From: Anaerolineales bacterium UBA3499
GTDB lineage: Bacteria; Chloroflexota; Anaerolineae; Anaerolineales; UBA11657
Reading direction: 5' to 3'
DNA: 12,498 nucleotides
NCBI GenBank assembly: GCA_002377585.1
Contig: DFQC01000062.1
Location: 1 to 12,498 of the forward strand
This document shows, piece after piece, positions 1 to 7,257 of this stretch. The translations under genes and the position numbers were made by a program. Position 1 is the first letter of the stretch. Every line of letters begins with the position of its first letter. The notes under the pieces are model-generated. The model was not told the origin of the DNA. It saw nothing but the letters and a program-made list of their open reading frames with translations, and made no database searches.

Positions 1-1
1 A

Positions 2-319
2 ATAACTGCAAGAAGCAAAGGCCTATCCAATTCAAATGTGTTGTTCAAGTATCCAGTAAGAATTTGTCTGAATCCCTTAATCAGTAATCTGGCTTGGTTG
101 TTCCCGCAGCTCATATCAGGTGGAGCTATAACAGCAATAGTATTGGGTCTACCTACTGCAGGACCTATGATGCTGAGAGCACTGATCACGCAGGACACAT
201 ATCTTGCAGGGTCAATCCTACTCTTCTTGACCATATTGACCCTACTAGGCACTGTTATATCTGATGTACTATTAGTTGTAGTGGACCCTAGAATACGTAT
301 GGAGCGCAGTAGCTCCTAG
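2..319 (+). CDS. OppB/DppB-like ABC transporter permease, C-terminal part (cut by window start)
   Basis: Inner-membrane permease subunit of an Opp/Dpp-family ABC importer; only the last 105 residues are present. The frame is open to the window edge, so the GTG at 38 is not a real start. The fragment begins inside the cytoplasmic coupling (EAA) loop, with ARSKGLSNSN followed by a conserved KYPVR...NP stretch. Two hydrophobic spans follow, around the LISGGAITAIVLGLP and SILLFLTILTLLGTVISD segments, and it ends with the VVDPRIRM motif typical of OppB C-termini. It lies 39 bp upstream of a second permease gene and forms the heterodimeric channel with it. The solute-binding protein gene is presumably upstream, outside the window. 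Family assignment is secure. The substrate is inferred from neighbouring genes to be an agar-derived oligosaccharide, not a peptide. Confidence 0.88.
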   Translation: MTARSKGLSNSNVLFKYPVRICLNPLISNLAWLFPQLISGGAITAIVLGLPTAGPMMLRALITQDTYLAGSILLFLTILTLLGTVISDVLLVVVDPRIRMERSSS

Positions 320-358
320 AGCTATATTTGCTCATAGACTAAAAGGACTAACAATAAT

Positions 359-1495
359 ATGTTGTCTAAACTAACAAAAACAAGCAAACCAACTAGCGCA
401 GATTTTGCTGACAGCTATTATGTAGCATCCCAGTGGGAACTGGTACGTCGTAAATTTAGACGTCATAAACTAGCGCGTACTGGAATTGTTGTGCTAGTAA
501 TATTTTATACGATAGCAATATTTGCAGGATTTTTGTCACTTCATGATTACCAAGCAAGAGATGTTGATCACGTTACAATGCCTCCACAAAGGTTGCATTT
601 TTTTGATGAGCAGGGCAAATTCCACTTACGCCCATTCGTATGCAATTACAAATATATCCTAAATATGGACACATTGGAGAGAACCTTTGAAGAGGATACT
701 AGTACTTGTTATGACATCCAATTCCTGGTACGCACCCATTCTTACAAATTTTGGGGCATCTTTGAAACGGACTTACATTTGATAGGTATTGAATCGCCGG
801 GTTACTACTACCCTTTCGGAACAGATGAATTCGGGCGGGATCTATTTTCAAGAAATATGTACGCTTCGCGCATTTCCCTTTCTATCGGGTTCGTGGGAGT
901 ATTCCTTAGCTTTTTCCTAGGCAGTATTATCGGTGGTATTTCTGGATATTTTGGTGGAGCTCTCGACATGATAATCCAAAGAATCATCGAATTCATCATC
1001 TCTATTCCTTCAATACCATTGTGGATAGCGCTAGCAGCAGCATTGCCACATGACTGGTCATCTGTAGAAGTGTACTTTGGAATTACAATAGTGCTAGCTA
1101 CGGTTGGCTGGACCACCCTTGCACGTACTGTGCGAGGAAAATTCTTGGAATTACGAGAAGCCGATTTTGTCATGGCTGCCAAAATATCTAACATGAGCGA
1201 CTTTCAAATCATTATCAAGCATCTATTACCGTCATTTGCAAGCTACCTTATAGTGATACTAACACTCTCAATTCCTGGGATGATTTTAGGAGAGACCGCA
1301 TTAAGCTTCTTAGAAATTGGCATAAGACCTCCGGCTGTCAGTTGGGGGGTTCTCCTACAAGATGCTCAGAATATAAGGAGTCTAGCATTACACCCATGGC
1401 TATTCATCCCAGCTATATATGTGATAGTTACAGTGCTTGCGTTCAACTTTATAGGAGATGGGCTCCGTGATGCAGCTGATCCATACAAGCAATAG
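359..1495 (+). CDS. OppC/DppC-like ABC transporter permease with long extracytoplasmic loop
   Basis: Second permease subunit of the importer, 378 residues, longer than the roughly 300 usual for OppC/DppC. An OppC N-terminal segment with a basic patch (about residues 25-40, RRKFRRHKLAR) precedes the first membrane helix (about 41-60). A loop of about 90 residues (61-150) containing two cysteines follows, then the OppC hallmark GTDEFGRD (154-161). The transport domain has several helices and an EAA-type loop at about 267-291 (READFVMAAK...KHLLP). In that loop the usual glycine is replaced by asparagine (ISNMS). The end, GDGLRDAADPYK, is typical of the family. An AAAGGA-like ribosome site at 342-347 supports the ATG start. 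It is transcribed with the upstream permease, and its ATPases lie about 5.8 kb downstream after the catabolic genes, consistent with a dedicated sugar importer. Family certain; substrate inferred. Confidence 0.93.
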   Translation: MLSKLTKTSKPTSADFADSYYVASQWELVRRKFRRHKLARTGIVVLVIFYTIAIFAGFLSLHDYQARDVDHVTMPPQRLHFFDEQGKFHLRPFVCNYKYILNMDTLERTFEEDTSTCYDIQFLVRTHSYKFWGIFETDLHLIGIESPGYYYPFGTDEFGRDLFSRNMYASRISLSIGFVGVFLSFFLGSIIGGISGYFGGALDMIIQRIIEFIISIPSIPLWIALAAALPHDWSSVEVYFGITIVLATVGWTTLARTVRGKFLELREADFVMAAKISNMSDFQIIIKHLLPSFASYLIVILTLSIPGMILGETALSFLEIGIRPPAVSWGVLLQDAQNIRSLALHPWLFIPAIYVIVTVLAFNFIGDGLRDAADPYKQ

Positions 1496-1509
1496 GATAT
1501 TCCAAAATC

Positions 1510-1581
1510 ATGTCTAAAACATACCGAACAATTTTACAAAGCTTTTTCAGTTATATCGTGATTATGGGTATTCGATCATGA
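1510..1581 (+). CDS. possible 23-residue leader/coupling ORF before the zinc dehydrogenase
   Basis: A short ORF fills most of the 82-bp gap after the OppC-like gene. It starts MSKTYRTILQ, is hydrophobic in its second half, and has an AGGA at 1494-1497 (12 nt before its ATG). Its TGA overlaps the ATG of the next gene as ATGA (1578-1581), the usual arrangement for translational coupling. The next gene has no visible ribosome site of its own. The peptide faintly resembles the N-terminus of an OppB-type permease, so it could be a remnant. No known family is recognised. Chance is a real possibility for an ORF this short. Confidence 0.3.
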   Translation: MSKTYRTILQSFFSYIVIMGIRS

Positions 1582-2597
1582 ATGCATCTGCAGCCTACTA
1601 TTCTGGTAGCAAGGAAATCTTAGTCAATAACTATGTACCCAGTCAACCAGACCCTCTTCAAATCCAAGTTCAACCAGCGTACAGTGGAATCTGCGGTACT
1701 GATCTACACATATTCAATGGTGCTATGGACCAAAGAGTGGCTCTCCCACACATAATGGGCCATGAAACAGCAGGAGTAATCAGTTCTTTAGGCACAAGAG
1801 TGAATGGGTTTGAGATTGGACAACCAGTCACCATCATGCCGCTCAATGCTTGTGGAAAATGTGCAGCATGTTATCGAGGTTTAAGTCACATATGTTACCA
1901 ACTGGAATTTCTTGGTATAGATACACCAGGTTCATTTCAGAGCTTCTGGAACGTTCCTGCTCATACAGTACATGCATTGCCAAGTACAGCATCCCTGTCA
2001 CATGCAGCTATGATTGAACCAATAGCAGTAGCCTGTCATGACGTGAGATTAGGAAAGGTCACGGAAGGGGATCGTGTAGTAGTTTTAGGATGTGGGCCCA
2101 TTGGAATCTTAGTAGCAATGGTAGCGCGATCAATTGGTGCAGAAGTAACAATATCGGAGATCAACGATTTTCGTTTAGAACTTGCATCGTCATTAGGTTT
2201 CACTGTGATCAATCCAAATGACAACGACCTGATCGAATACGTGAATGACTGGACCGATGGTGCCGGGGCAGATGTCGTATTTGAAGTCACTGGCTCAGCC
2301 GCTAGCACACAAACTATGACTGAACTCGTTTGCGCACGTGGCACTATTGTAATAGTAGCAATTTTTGGCGACCCACCTCCAGTGGATCTATTTAGACTTT
2401 TTTGGAGAGAAATACGCATTGTTGGCGTAAGAGTATACGAAACACAGGACTTCTCACAAGCAATCAATTTGGTGGACAAGAAAATTCTGCCGCTAGATAG
2501 TCTGATTTCTGATATAAGACCCCTGGATGAGATCCAAAAAAGTTTTGTGGATTTAAGTCAAGGAGCAGACATAATGAAGATATTGATAGAGGCTTAA
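1578..2597 (+). CDS. zinc-dependent alcohol dehydrogenase (MDR family), candidate 2-keto-3-deoxy-L-galactonate 5-dehydrogenase
   Basis: Cytoplasmic medium-chain dehydrogenase of 339 residues, related to sorbitol, threonine and L-galactonate 5-dehydrogenases. Catalytic zinc ligands are visible: C39 in GICGTD, H62-E63 in GHE, and E147 in MIEP. The four structural-zinc cysteines are C92, C95, C98 and C106. The Rossmann loop GCGPIG is at 171-176, and the acidic residue ending the second strand (E194) suggests NAD rather than NADP. The start is fixed by the downstream ATG and by an in-frame stop at 1515 with no other start codon between. The gene ends 5 bp before a KduD-like reductase. In the described L-AHG pathway, a dehydrogenase of this kind oxidises C5 of 2-keto-3-deoxy-L-galactonate to the 2,5-diketo acid, and KduD-type SDRs reduce that to KDG. 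The role is inferred from context; L-galactonate or another polyol acid are alternatives. Confidence 0.9.
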   Translation: MNASAAYYSGSKEILVNNYVPSQPDPLQIQVQPAYSGICGTDLHIFNGAMDQRVALPHIMGHETAGVISSLGTRVNGFEIGQPVTIMPLNACGKCAACYRGLSHICYQLEFLGIDTPGSFQSFWNVPAHTVHALPSTASLSHAAMIEPIAVACHDVRLGKVTEGDRVVVLGCGPIGILVAMVARSIGAEVTISEINDFRLELASSLGFTVINPNDNDLIEYVNDWTDGAGADVVFEVTGSAASTQTMTELVCARGTIVIVAIFGDPPPVDLFRLFWREIRIVGVRVYETQDFSQAINLVDKKILPLDSLISDIRPLDEIQKSFVDLSQGADIMKILIEA

Positions 2598-2602
2598 TTA
2601 AC

Positions 2603-3373
2603 ATGGGAGTAATTGAAACCTTTCAACTAAATGGAAAAATAGCCCTGGTCACTGGCGCAAGACGAGGAATTGGCAAAGCAATGGCAATTGCTTTGGCAGA
2701 AGCTGGTGCTGACATAATTGGAGTAAGCAAACAGTTAGACTCGGACAACAGTACTATAGAACAAGAAATTACTGCACTTGGTCGCAAGTTTTGGGGCTAC
2801 CAATGTGACTTATCTCAAAGAAAGGAATTATATAACTTGATTGAGCAAACAAAAACGAATTGTCCACCTATTGATATTTTAGTGAACAATGCAGGAACAA
2901 TCAAACGTGAAAAAGCTACCACACATCCCGATAATTACTGGGATGAAACTGTAGAAGTTAATTTAACTGCACCATTCATATTAAGCCGAGAAATAGGTAA
3001 AACAATGGTGGAGCGTGGTAATGGCAAAATCATCTTCACAGCATCGTTGCTAACATTTCAAGGTGGCATCAATGTTCCATCCTATGCTTCCAGCAAAGGT
3101 GGTGTTGGCCAGCTGACCAAAGCGCTTGCAAATGAATGGGCTAGCACCGGCGTACAGGTCAACGGTATAGTTCCTGGATACATAGCAACAGACAATACCG
3201 AAGCTTTGAGGAACGATCCTGAACGTTACGCAAGCATTTTGGATAGAATTCCAGCAAACCGATGGGGAGAACCGAATGATTTCAGCGGTCCAGTTGTATT
3301 CCTTGCATCTTCAGCATCAGACTATGTACATGGAACCCTTCTCGTAGTTGACGGAGGATGGATGGGTAGGTAA
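2603..3373 (+). CDS. kduD: KduD-like short-chain dehydrogenase (2-dehydro-3-deoxy-D-gluconate 5-dehydrogenase / 2,5-diketo-3-deoxygluconate reductase)
   Basis: Cytoplasmic classical SDR of 256 residues, the usual KduD length. The cofactor motif TGARRGIG is at 17-24, NNAGTI at 95-100, the catalytic serine at about S148, and YxxxK at Y161/K165. Several blocks match what I know of E. coli KduD closely: NNAGTIKRE, SFQGGI-like TFQGGINVPSY, the APGY-like VPGYIATDNTEALR, ILDRIPANRWGEP, VVFLASSASDYVHG, and the ending VDGGWMGR. KduD interconverts KDG and 2,5-diketo-3-deoxygluconate. In pectin breakdown it feeds KDG formation. Here, with GH117 and no pectin enzymes, it more likely performs the last reduction of the L-AHG route. 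AGAGG at 2588-2592 is a plausible ribosome site inside the preceding gene. Family and likely reaction are well supported; the direction of flux is inferred. Confidence 0.88.
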   Translation: MGVIETFQLNGKIALVTGARRGIGKAMAIALAEAGADIIGVSKQLDSDNSTIEQEITALGRKFWGYQCDLSQRKELYNLIEQTKTNCPPIDILVNNAGTIKREKATTHPDNYWDETVEVNLTAPFILSREIGKTMVERGNGKIIFTASLLTFQGGINVPSYASSKGGVGQLTKALANEWASTGVQVNGIVPGYIATDNTEALRNDPERYASILDRIPANRWGEPNDFSGPVVFLASSASDYVHGTLLVVDGGWMGR

Positions 3374-3386
3374 CACAAACAATATT

Positions 3387-3391
3387 AAGGA
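3387..3391 (+). promoter_or_regulatory. ribosome binding site for the single-domain GH117 gene
   Basis: AAGGA lies six bases before the ATG at 3398. It is the clearest Shine-Dalgarno site in the operon and fixes the start of the GH117 gene. Confidence 0.65.
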
Positions 3392-3397
3392 TGATAA

Positions 3398-4630
3398 ATG
3401 AATAACAGAACTTATAAACCATTTCCAGCAGTCCCTCCTACAGATAAGCCAAATGATGTGCGGCTGAGTGCTGCCATGCAACGATTATATGATTACTGGA
3501 ACCCACCTGGTGATGCAACCAATGAATTATATAGTAATTTCCGATACTCTCGCGTCACTGGGATAGGCAACGAAGCCAATGTATCGCGCCGGGATCCAAC
3601 TACCATCATAAATGTTGATGGCACGTACTATGTCTGGTATACAAGGCGAAACAATTCTATACCACCTGCTGGCTTGGAGGGTCAAACCGATACCATACCT
3701 GCTGTAGATTGGGACCTTGCTGACATATGGTATGCAACGTCTCAGAACGGTTTTGACTGGGTTGAACAGGGTATCGCAGTTTCCCGAGCCCCAAAAGGCG
3801 AATATGGTGATCGATCACTTTCCACACCCGGCATCCTAGTATATGAAAATAAGTACTATCTGTATTTTCAATCTTTCACAAAACTGTGGGAACCTCATGA
3901 CTGCGTAACAGTAGGAATGGCCTGGTCAAATTCTCCTAATGGTCCCTGGCATCGACATGACCAACCGGTAATATCCCGCGGTGGAACAGACGACTGGGAC
4001 GGATGCGCCACACATGATCCCCATCCTATAGTATTCAATAACAAGATATTGATTTATTATAAAGGCTCTCCAGTTGACAAATCTAAACGCGCCTTCCTAC
4101 GTGCACAAGGAGTGGCAATAGCTGACAAACCAACTGGGCCATTTGTTAAATCAGAATTCAACCCAATCACAAACTCTGGTCATGAGACTTGTCTTTTCCC
4201 ATTTCGAGATGGAATCGCTTCTATAATTAGTCTAGATGGTCCTGAAAAAAATACTATACAATTCTCAAAAGATGGTATAAATTTTGAGGTGAAATCCCAT
4301 ATAGTAATGCCTCCGGTAGCACCTGGAGCATTTGCACATGATATGTTCGCTGACAATGGTGACGGTCGTGGCATCACATGGGGTCTATGTCACATACGCA
4401 CAAGAAGTCTAGAAGTTCCACATGAAAATAATGAAGTAAGATGTTTCTTAGCTCGGTTTGATTGTGATTTAAGCTTAGATCTGTCTAGACCCGAATTCAA
4501 GGGAAGCAACCTTAGGTTCACTGAAGCAACACACTTGGATACTGAAGCAAGAATGGAATTGTCTGCAGATGAAAAGCAGACCATTCTTGAGAAACAAGCA
4601 TATATTGATCGGCCTACAATCGGCACATAA
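3398..4630 (+). CDS. GH117 glycoside hydrolase, probable alpha-1,3-(3,6-anhydro-L-galactosidase) (neoagarobiose hydrolase)
   Basis: Glycoside hydrolase of 410 residues, the normal GH117 length, with no signal peptide or membrane segment, so cytoplasmic. The N-terminal helical region carries the SxAxxR motif of GH117 (S24, A26, R29), linked to domain-swapped dimers in solved structures. The five-bladed propeller follows, with SRRDP (63-67), DWDLADIWYATS (104-115), HDP (206-208) and SGHET (260-264). By family knowledge D66, D207 and E263 form the acidic active-site set and H262 is the unusual catalytic acid. The W...HDC region (about 164-169) and the short loop before HDP resemble the characterised agar-specific enzymes as I remember them. 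Known activity: release of L-AHG from the non-reducing end of neoagaro-oligosaccharides. The genes after it supply the matching L-AHG catabolism. GH117 members without this activity exist, so the substrate is strongly suggested but not shown. Confidence 0.92.
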   Translation: MNNRTYKPFPAVPPTDKPNDVRLSAAMQRLYDYWNPPGDATNELYSNFRYSRVTGIGNEANVSRRDPTTIINVDGTYYVWYTRRNNSIPPAGLEGQTDTIPAVDWDLADIWYATSQNGFDWVEQGIAVSRAPKGEYGDRSLSTPGILVYENKYYLYFQSFTKLWEPHDCVTVGMAWSNSPNGPWHRHDQPVISRGGTDDWDGCATHDPHPIVFNNKILIYYKGSPVDKSKRAFLRAQGVAIADKPTGPFVKSEFNPITNSGHETCLFPFRDGIASIISLDGPEKNTIQFSKDGINFEVKSHIVMPPVAPGAFAHDMFADNGDGRGITWGLCHIRTRSLEVPHENNEVRCFLARFDCDLSLDLSRPEFKGSNLRFTEATHLDTEARMELSADEKQTILEKQAYIDRPTIGT

Positions 4631-4657
4631 TATCTAGTAATTAGCTACAGGCAATCT

Positions 4658-5761
4658 ATGAAAATTACAAGTGTAGATATAAATTTGTACCAAATACCAT
4701 TACCAAAGGTGCTAACAGACTCGACACATGGAACAATGAAAGATTTTGCATTAATTACAGTAGAGATATCTTGTGGAAAATCTATCTCTGGACTAGGATA
4801 TACATATACTGTATCCAGCATTGGAGGACGTGCCGTATATGACCTCGCTGTTGAAGATCTAGCTCCTCTCCTATTAGGCAAGAATCCGTTCTATACTGAA
4901 AAACTCTGGGACGAAATGTATTGGCATTTACATTTTGTTGGTAGAGGTGGTCTGTCTTCTTTTGCAATTGCTGCTGTAGATATAGCGTTATGGGATCTAA
5001 AAGCGAAGTATAGTAACCTTCCATTACACAATTTGCTAGGTGGAACTACTGACCGTGTACAAGCCTATGCAGGCGCAATCGATCTCGATTTGTCAATCGA
5101 TGAATTACTAAAGCAAACGGAGGGGTTCCTCCAAGAAGGTTTCAAGGCTATTAAAACTAAGATAGGTCATGCAGACCATGACCATGATATTAATAGAGTG
5201 AAAGCACTAAGAAAAGAGGTGGGTCCAGAAATCGTACTCATGGCTGATGCAAATATGAGATGGAATGTTCCGCAAACAATATACATGTCTAATGCATTAG
5301 AAGAATTCGATCTATTCTGGCTTGAGGAACCTATTATTCCAGACGACGTTGACGGACACATAAAGATTTCAAATAAATCACGTATTCCTATTGCTACTGG
5401 TGAAAATCTCCATTCTTTATATGAGTTCCAAAAGCTAATTGCAAGCGGGTCAATAGATTTTCCTGAACCTGATGTAGCAACAATTGGTGGTGTCACACCT
5501 TGGATAAAAGTGGCATCACTAGCCGAAGCCTACAATTTACCAGTTACAAGTCACGGCGTACACGACTTGCATGTCCATCTACTTGCTGCTGTACCTAACC
5601 ACTCTTATTTGGAAGTACATGGATTTGGATTAGAACCTTTTCTCAAACAAACTTTAAGATTACATGATGGTTATGCAATAGTCCCGGATTGTATAGGTCA
5701 CGGGGTTGAATTTGACAAAAATTCTCTATCAAAATACATGCTAGGAGAATCCACCTTATGA
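4658..5761 (+). CDS. enolase-superfamily enzyme (mandelate racemase subgroup), candidate 3,6-anhydro-L-galactonate cycloisomerase
   Basis: Cytoplasmic enzyme of 367 residues with an alpha+beta capping domain (about 1-130) and a TIM-barrel domain. All mandelate-racemase landmarks fall at a constant offset of two from the mandelate racemase numbering: KxK base K166/K168; magnesium ligands D197, E223 and E249; the Asp-His dyad D272/H299; and E319. It therefore belongs to the subgroup with bases on both faces of the active site. The N-terminal TDSTHGTMKD and GRGG loops belong to the specificity-setting region. The known L-AHG pathway uses an enolase-superfamily cycloisomerase to open 3,6-anhydro-L-galactonate to 2-keto-3-deoxy-L-galactonate. 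Placement between GH117 and an aldehyde dehydrogenase fits that job. Its TGA overlaps the next ATG (ATGA, 5758-5761). An ordinary sugar-acid dehydratase such as a galactonate or fuconate dehydratase is the alternative. Confidence 0.93.
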   Translation: MKITSVDINLYQIPLPKVLTDSTHGTMKDFALITVEISCGKSISGLGYTYTVSSIGGRAVYDLAVEDLAPLLLGKNPFYTEKLWDEMYWHLHFVGRGGLSSFAIAAVDIALWDLKAKYSNLPLHNLLGGTTDRVQAYAGAIDLDLSIDELLKQTEGFLQEGFKAIKTKIGHADHDHDINRVKALRKEVGPEIVLMADANMRWNVPQTIYMSNALEEFDLFWLEEPIIPDDVDGHIKISNKSRIPIATGENLHSLYEFQKLIASGSIDFPEPDVATIGGVTPWIKVASLAEAYNLPVTSHGVHDLHVHLLAAVPNHSYLEVHGFGLEPFLKQTLRLHDGYAIVPDCIGHGVEFDKNSLSKYMLGESTL

Positions 5762-7227
5762 TTATAGACAGTACAAAAGAACCTAACGAGTATCAAATCT
5801 ACATCAACGGCCAATGGACCACCTCGACGGATCAGGAAGTAATTGAAGTGGAAAATCCAGCTAATGAAGCAGTTGTTGCTACCATACCGGCCGGCTCTAA
5901 GGATGATGCTCAGCGTGCACTTGAGGCAGCCCAAGCTGCCCAGCCAGCATGGGAAGCGTTACCAGCTTTTGAAAGAGCAAAGTTGATTGTCAGATTGGCT
6001 GAATTGGTCAACGCTGACAGAGATACTCTGGCACATTTGATTGTCTCTGAGCAAGGAAAACCTCTAGATCAAGCTTACGGCGAAGTCGATGGCACTATTC
6101 AATTTTTGCAATACTCTGCCGAGGGTGCCAGGCGCATTGAAGGAGACATAGTACCATCTGATAATCCGAATGAGGAAATATGGATTAGGCGCATACCATA
6201 TGGAGTCACAGTAGCGCTAATTGCATGGAATTATCCATTAGCGCTAGTGGCTCGTAAACTGGGCCCTGCACTTGTTGCAGGTAATACTATGGTACTAAAG
6301 TCCCATGAAGAAGCACCACTTTCAGGATTAAGAATGGCTCACCTGGCTCACGAAGCTGGTTTACCTTCTGGTGTATTTAATGTCGTAACTGGAACAGGAC
6401 CTACTATAGGTGAAGCTCTAGTAAGCAATCCAATCACTCAACTTGTCACTATGACTGGCAGTGTTCGTGGAGGCAGAGAGATATTTCGAGCAGCTGCCGA
6501 TAACATAACGATGGTAAGACTAGAATTGGGTGGGAAAGCACCCTTTATTGTTATGGAAGATGCGGACATTGATAAAGCTGTCGAATATGCTGCAACTGCA
6601 CGTTTTGCCAATTGCGGCCAAGTGTGTACTTGTAACGAAAGACTATATGTGCACAACAAAGTCGCCGACGAATTTATCGATCGCTTTCTTGCTCATGTTG
6701 CAAAATTGCAGGTCGGAGATCCACTAACTGCTGTCGATATTGGACCAAAGTTCAACAGAATGGAGTTGGAAAAACTAGAGGCTATTGTAGCATCAGCGAC
6801 TGCTGATGGAGCCGAAATACTAACCGGTGGTAAACGCCTACACCATGGACCTTACAGTAATGGACACTGGTTCGAACCTACAGTGTTAACAGTTAACAGC
6901 AACTCTACCGACATTATGCAAAAAGAAGTGTTTGGACCCATCATACCAATAATGCAGATTGAAGACTTTGAAGAAGGTCTGAAACATGCTAATGATTCTG
7001 ATTATGGTCTTGCTGCATACGTCTTCACTCAGGACTTAAATAGAGTAATGAGGATTGCTCGTGACCTAAAATTTGGTGAAATATATGTAAACCGACCGAT
7101 TGGTGAAGCAATCCAAGGTTATCATTCTGGGTATCGACTAAGTGGCGTAGGAGGAGAAGATGGCAAATACGGACTTGATGGATATTTACAAAAGAAAACT
7201 CTCTATGTCAACTATGCCTCTAAATGA
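5758..7227 (+). CDS. AldA-like aldehyde dehydrogenase, candidate 3,6-anhydro-L-galactose dehydrogenase
   Basis: NAD(P)-dependent aldehyde dehydrogenase of 489 residues, full length and cytoplasmic. Visible catalytic features are N158 (AWNYP), K181 in the cofactor site, E256 (ELGGK) and the nucleophile C290 in ANCGQVCTC. The C-terminal third resembles E. coli AldA, lactaldehyde/glycolaldehyde dehydrogenase: NDSDYGL, LKFGE-Y-NR, the QG-H-G segment and an ending like GGEDGKYGLDGYLQ. Oxidation of the L-AHG aldehyde to 3,6-anhydro-L-galactonate is the first intracellular step of the known pathway, and the gene is translationally coupled to the candidate cycloisomerase that would use that product. 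AGGAGA at 5743-5748 is a good ribosome site for the start at 5758. Family certain; substrate inferred from context, with lactaldehyde or another small aldehyde possible. Confidence 0.95.
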   Translation: MIIDSTKEPNEYQIYINGQWTTSTDQEVIEVENPANEAVVATIPAGSKDDAQRALEAAQAAQPAWEALPAFERAKLIVRLAELVNADRDTLAHLIVSEQGKPLDQAYGEVDGTIQFLQYSAEGARRIEGDIVPSDNPNEEIWIRRIPYGVTVALIAWNYPLALVARKLGPALVAGNTMVLKSHEEAPLSGLRMAHLAHEAGLPSGVFNVVTGTGPTIGEALVSNPITQLVTMTGSVRGGREIFRAAADNITMVRLELGGKAPFIVMEDADIDKAVEYAATARFANCGQVCTCNERLYVHNKVADEFIDRFLAHVAKLQVGDPLTAVDIGPKFNRMELEKLEAIVASATADGAEILTGGKRLHHGPYSNGHWFEPTVLTVNSNSTDIMQKEVFGPIIPIMQIEDFEEGLKHANDSDYGLAAYVFTQDLNRVMRIARDLKFGEIYVNRPIGEAIQGYHSGYRLSGVGGEDGKYGLDGYLQKKTLYVNYASK

Positions 7228-7257
7228 TAACTTAACAAATCATGGACTATATGAAAT

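Noticed and set aside
38..40. GTG at 38 as the start of a 93-residue protein
   Set aside because: The reading frame is open to the window edge and the upstream codons continue the permease coupling loop, so this is the middle of a truncated gene.
301..316. Small hairpin GGAGC-loop-GCTCC at the end of the first permease gene
   Set aside because: Only five base pairs, no T-run, and a permease gene follows 43 bp later; not a credible terminator.
808..1194. 128-codon open frame on the minus strand inside the OppC-like gene, and similar frames elsewhere (2036-2479, 5167-5496, 10172-10435)
   Set aside because: They lie wholly inside well-supported genes, show no recognisable domain and have antisense-like composition.
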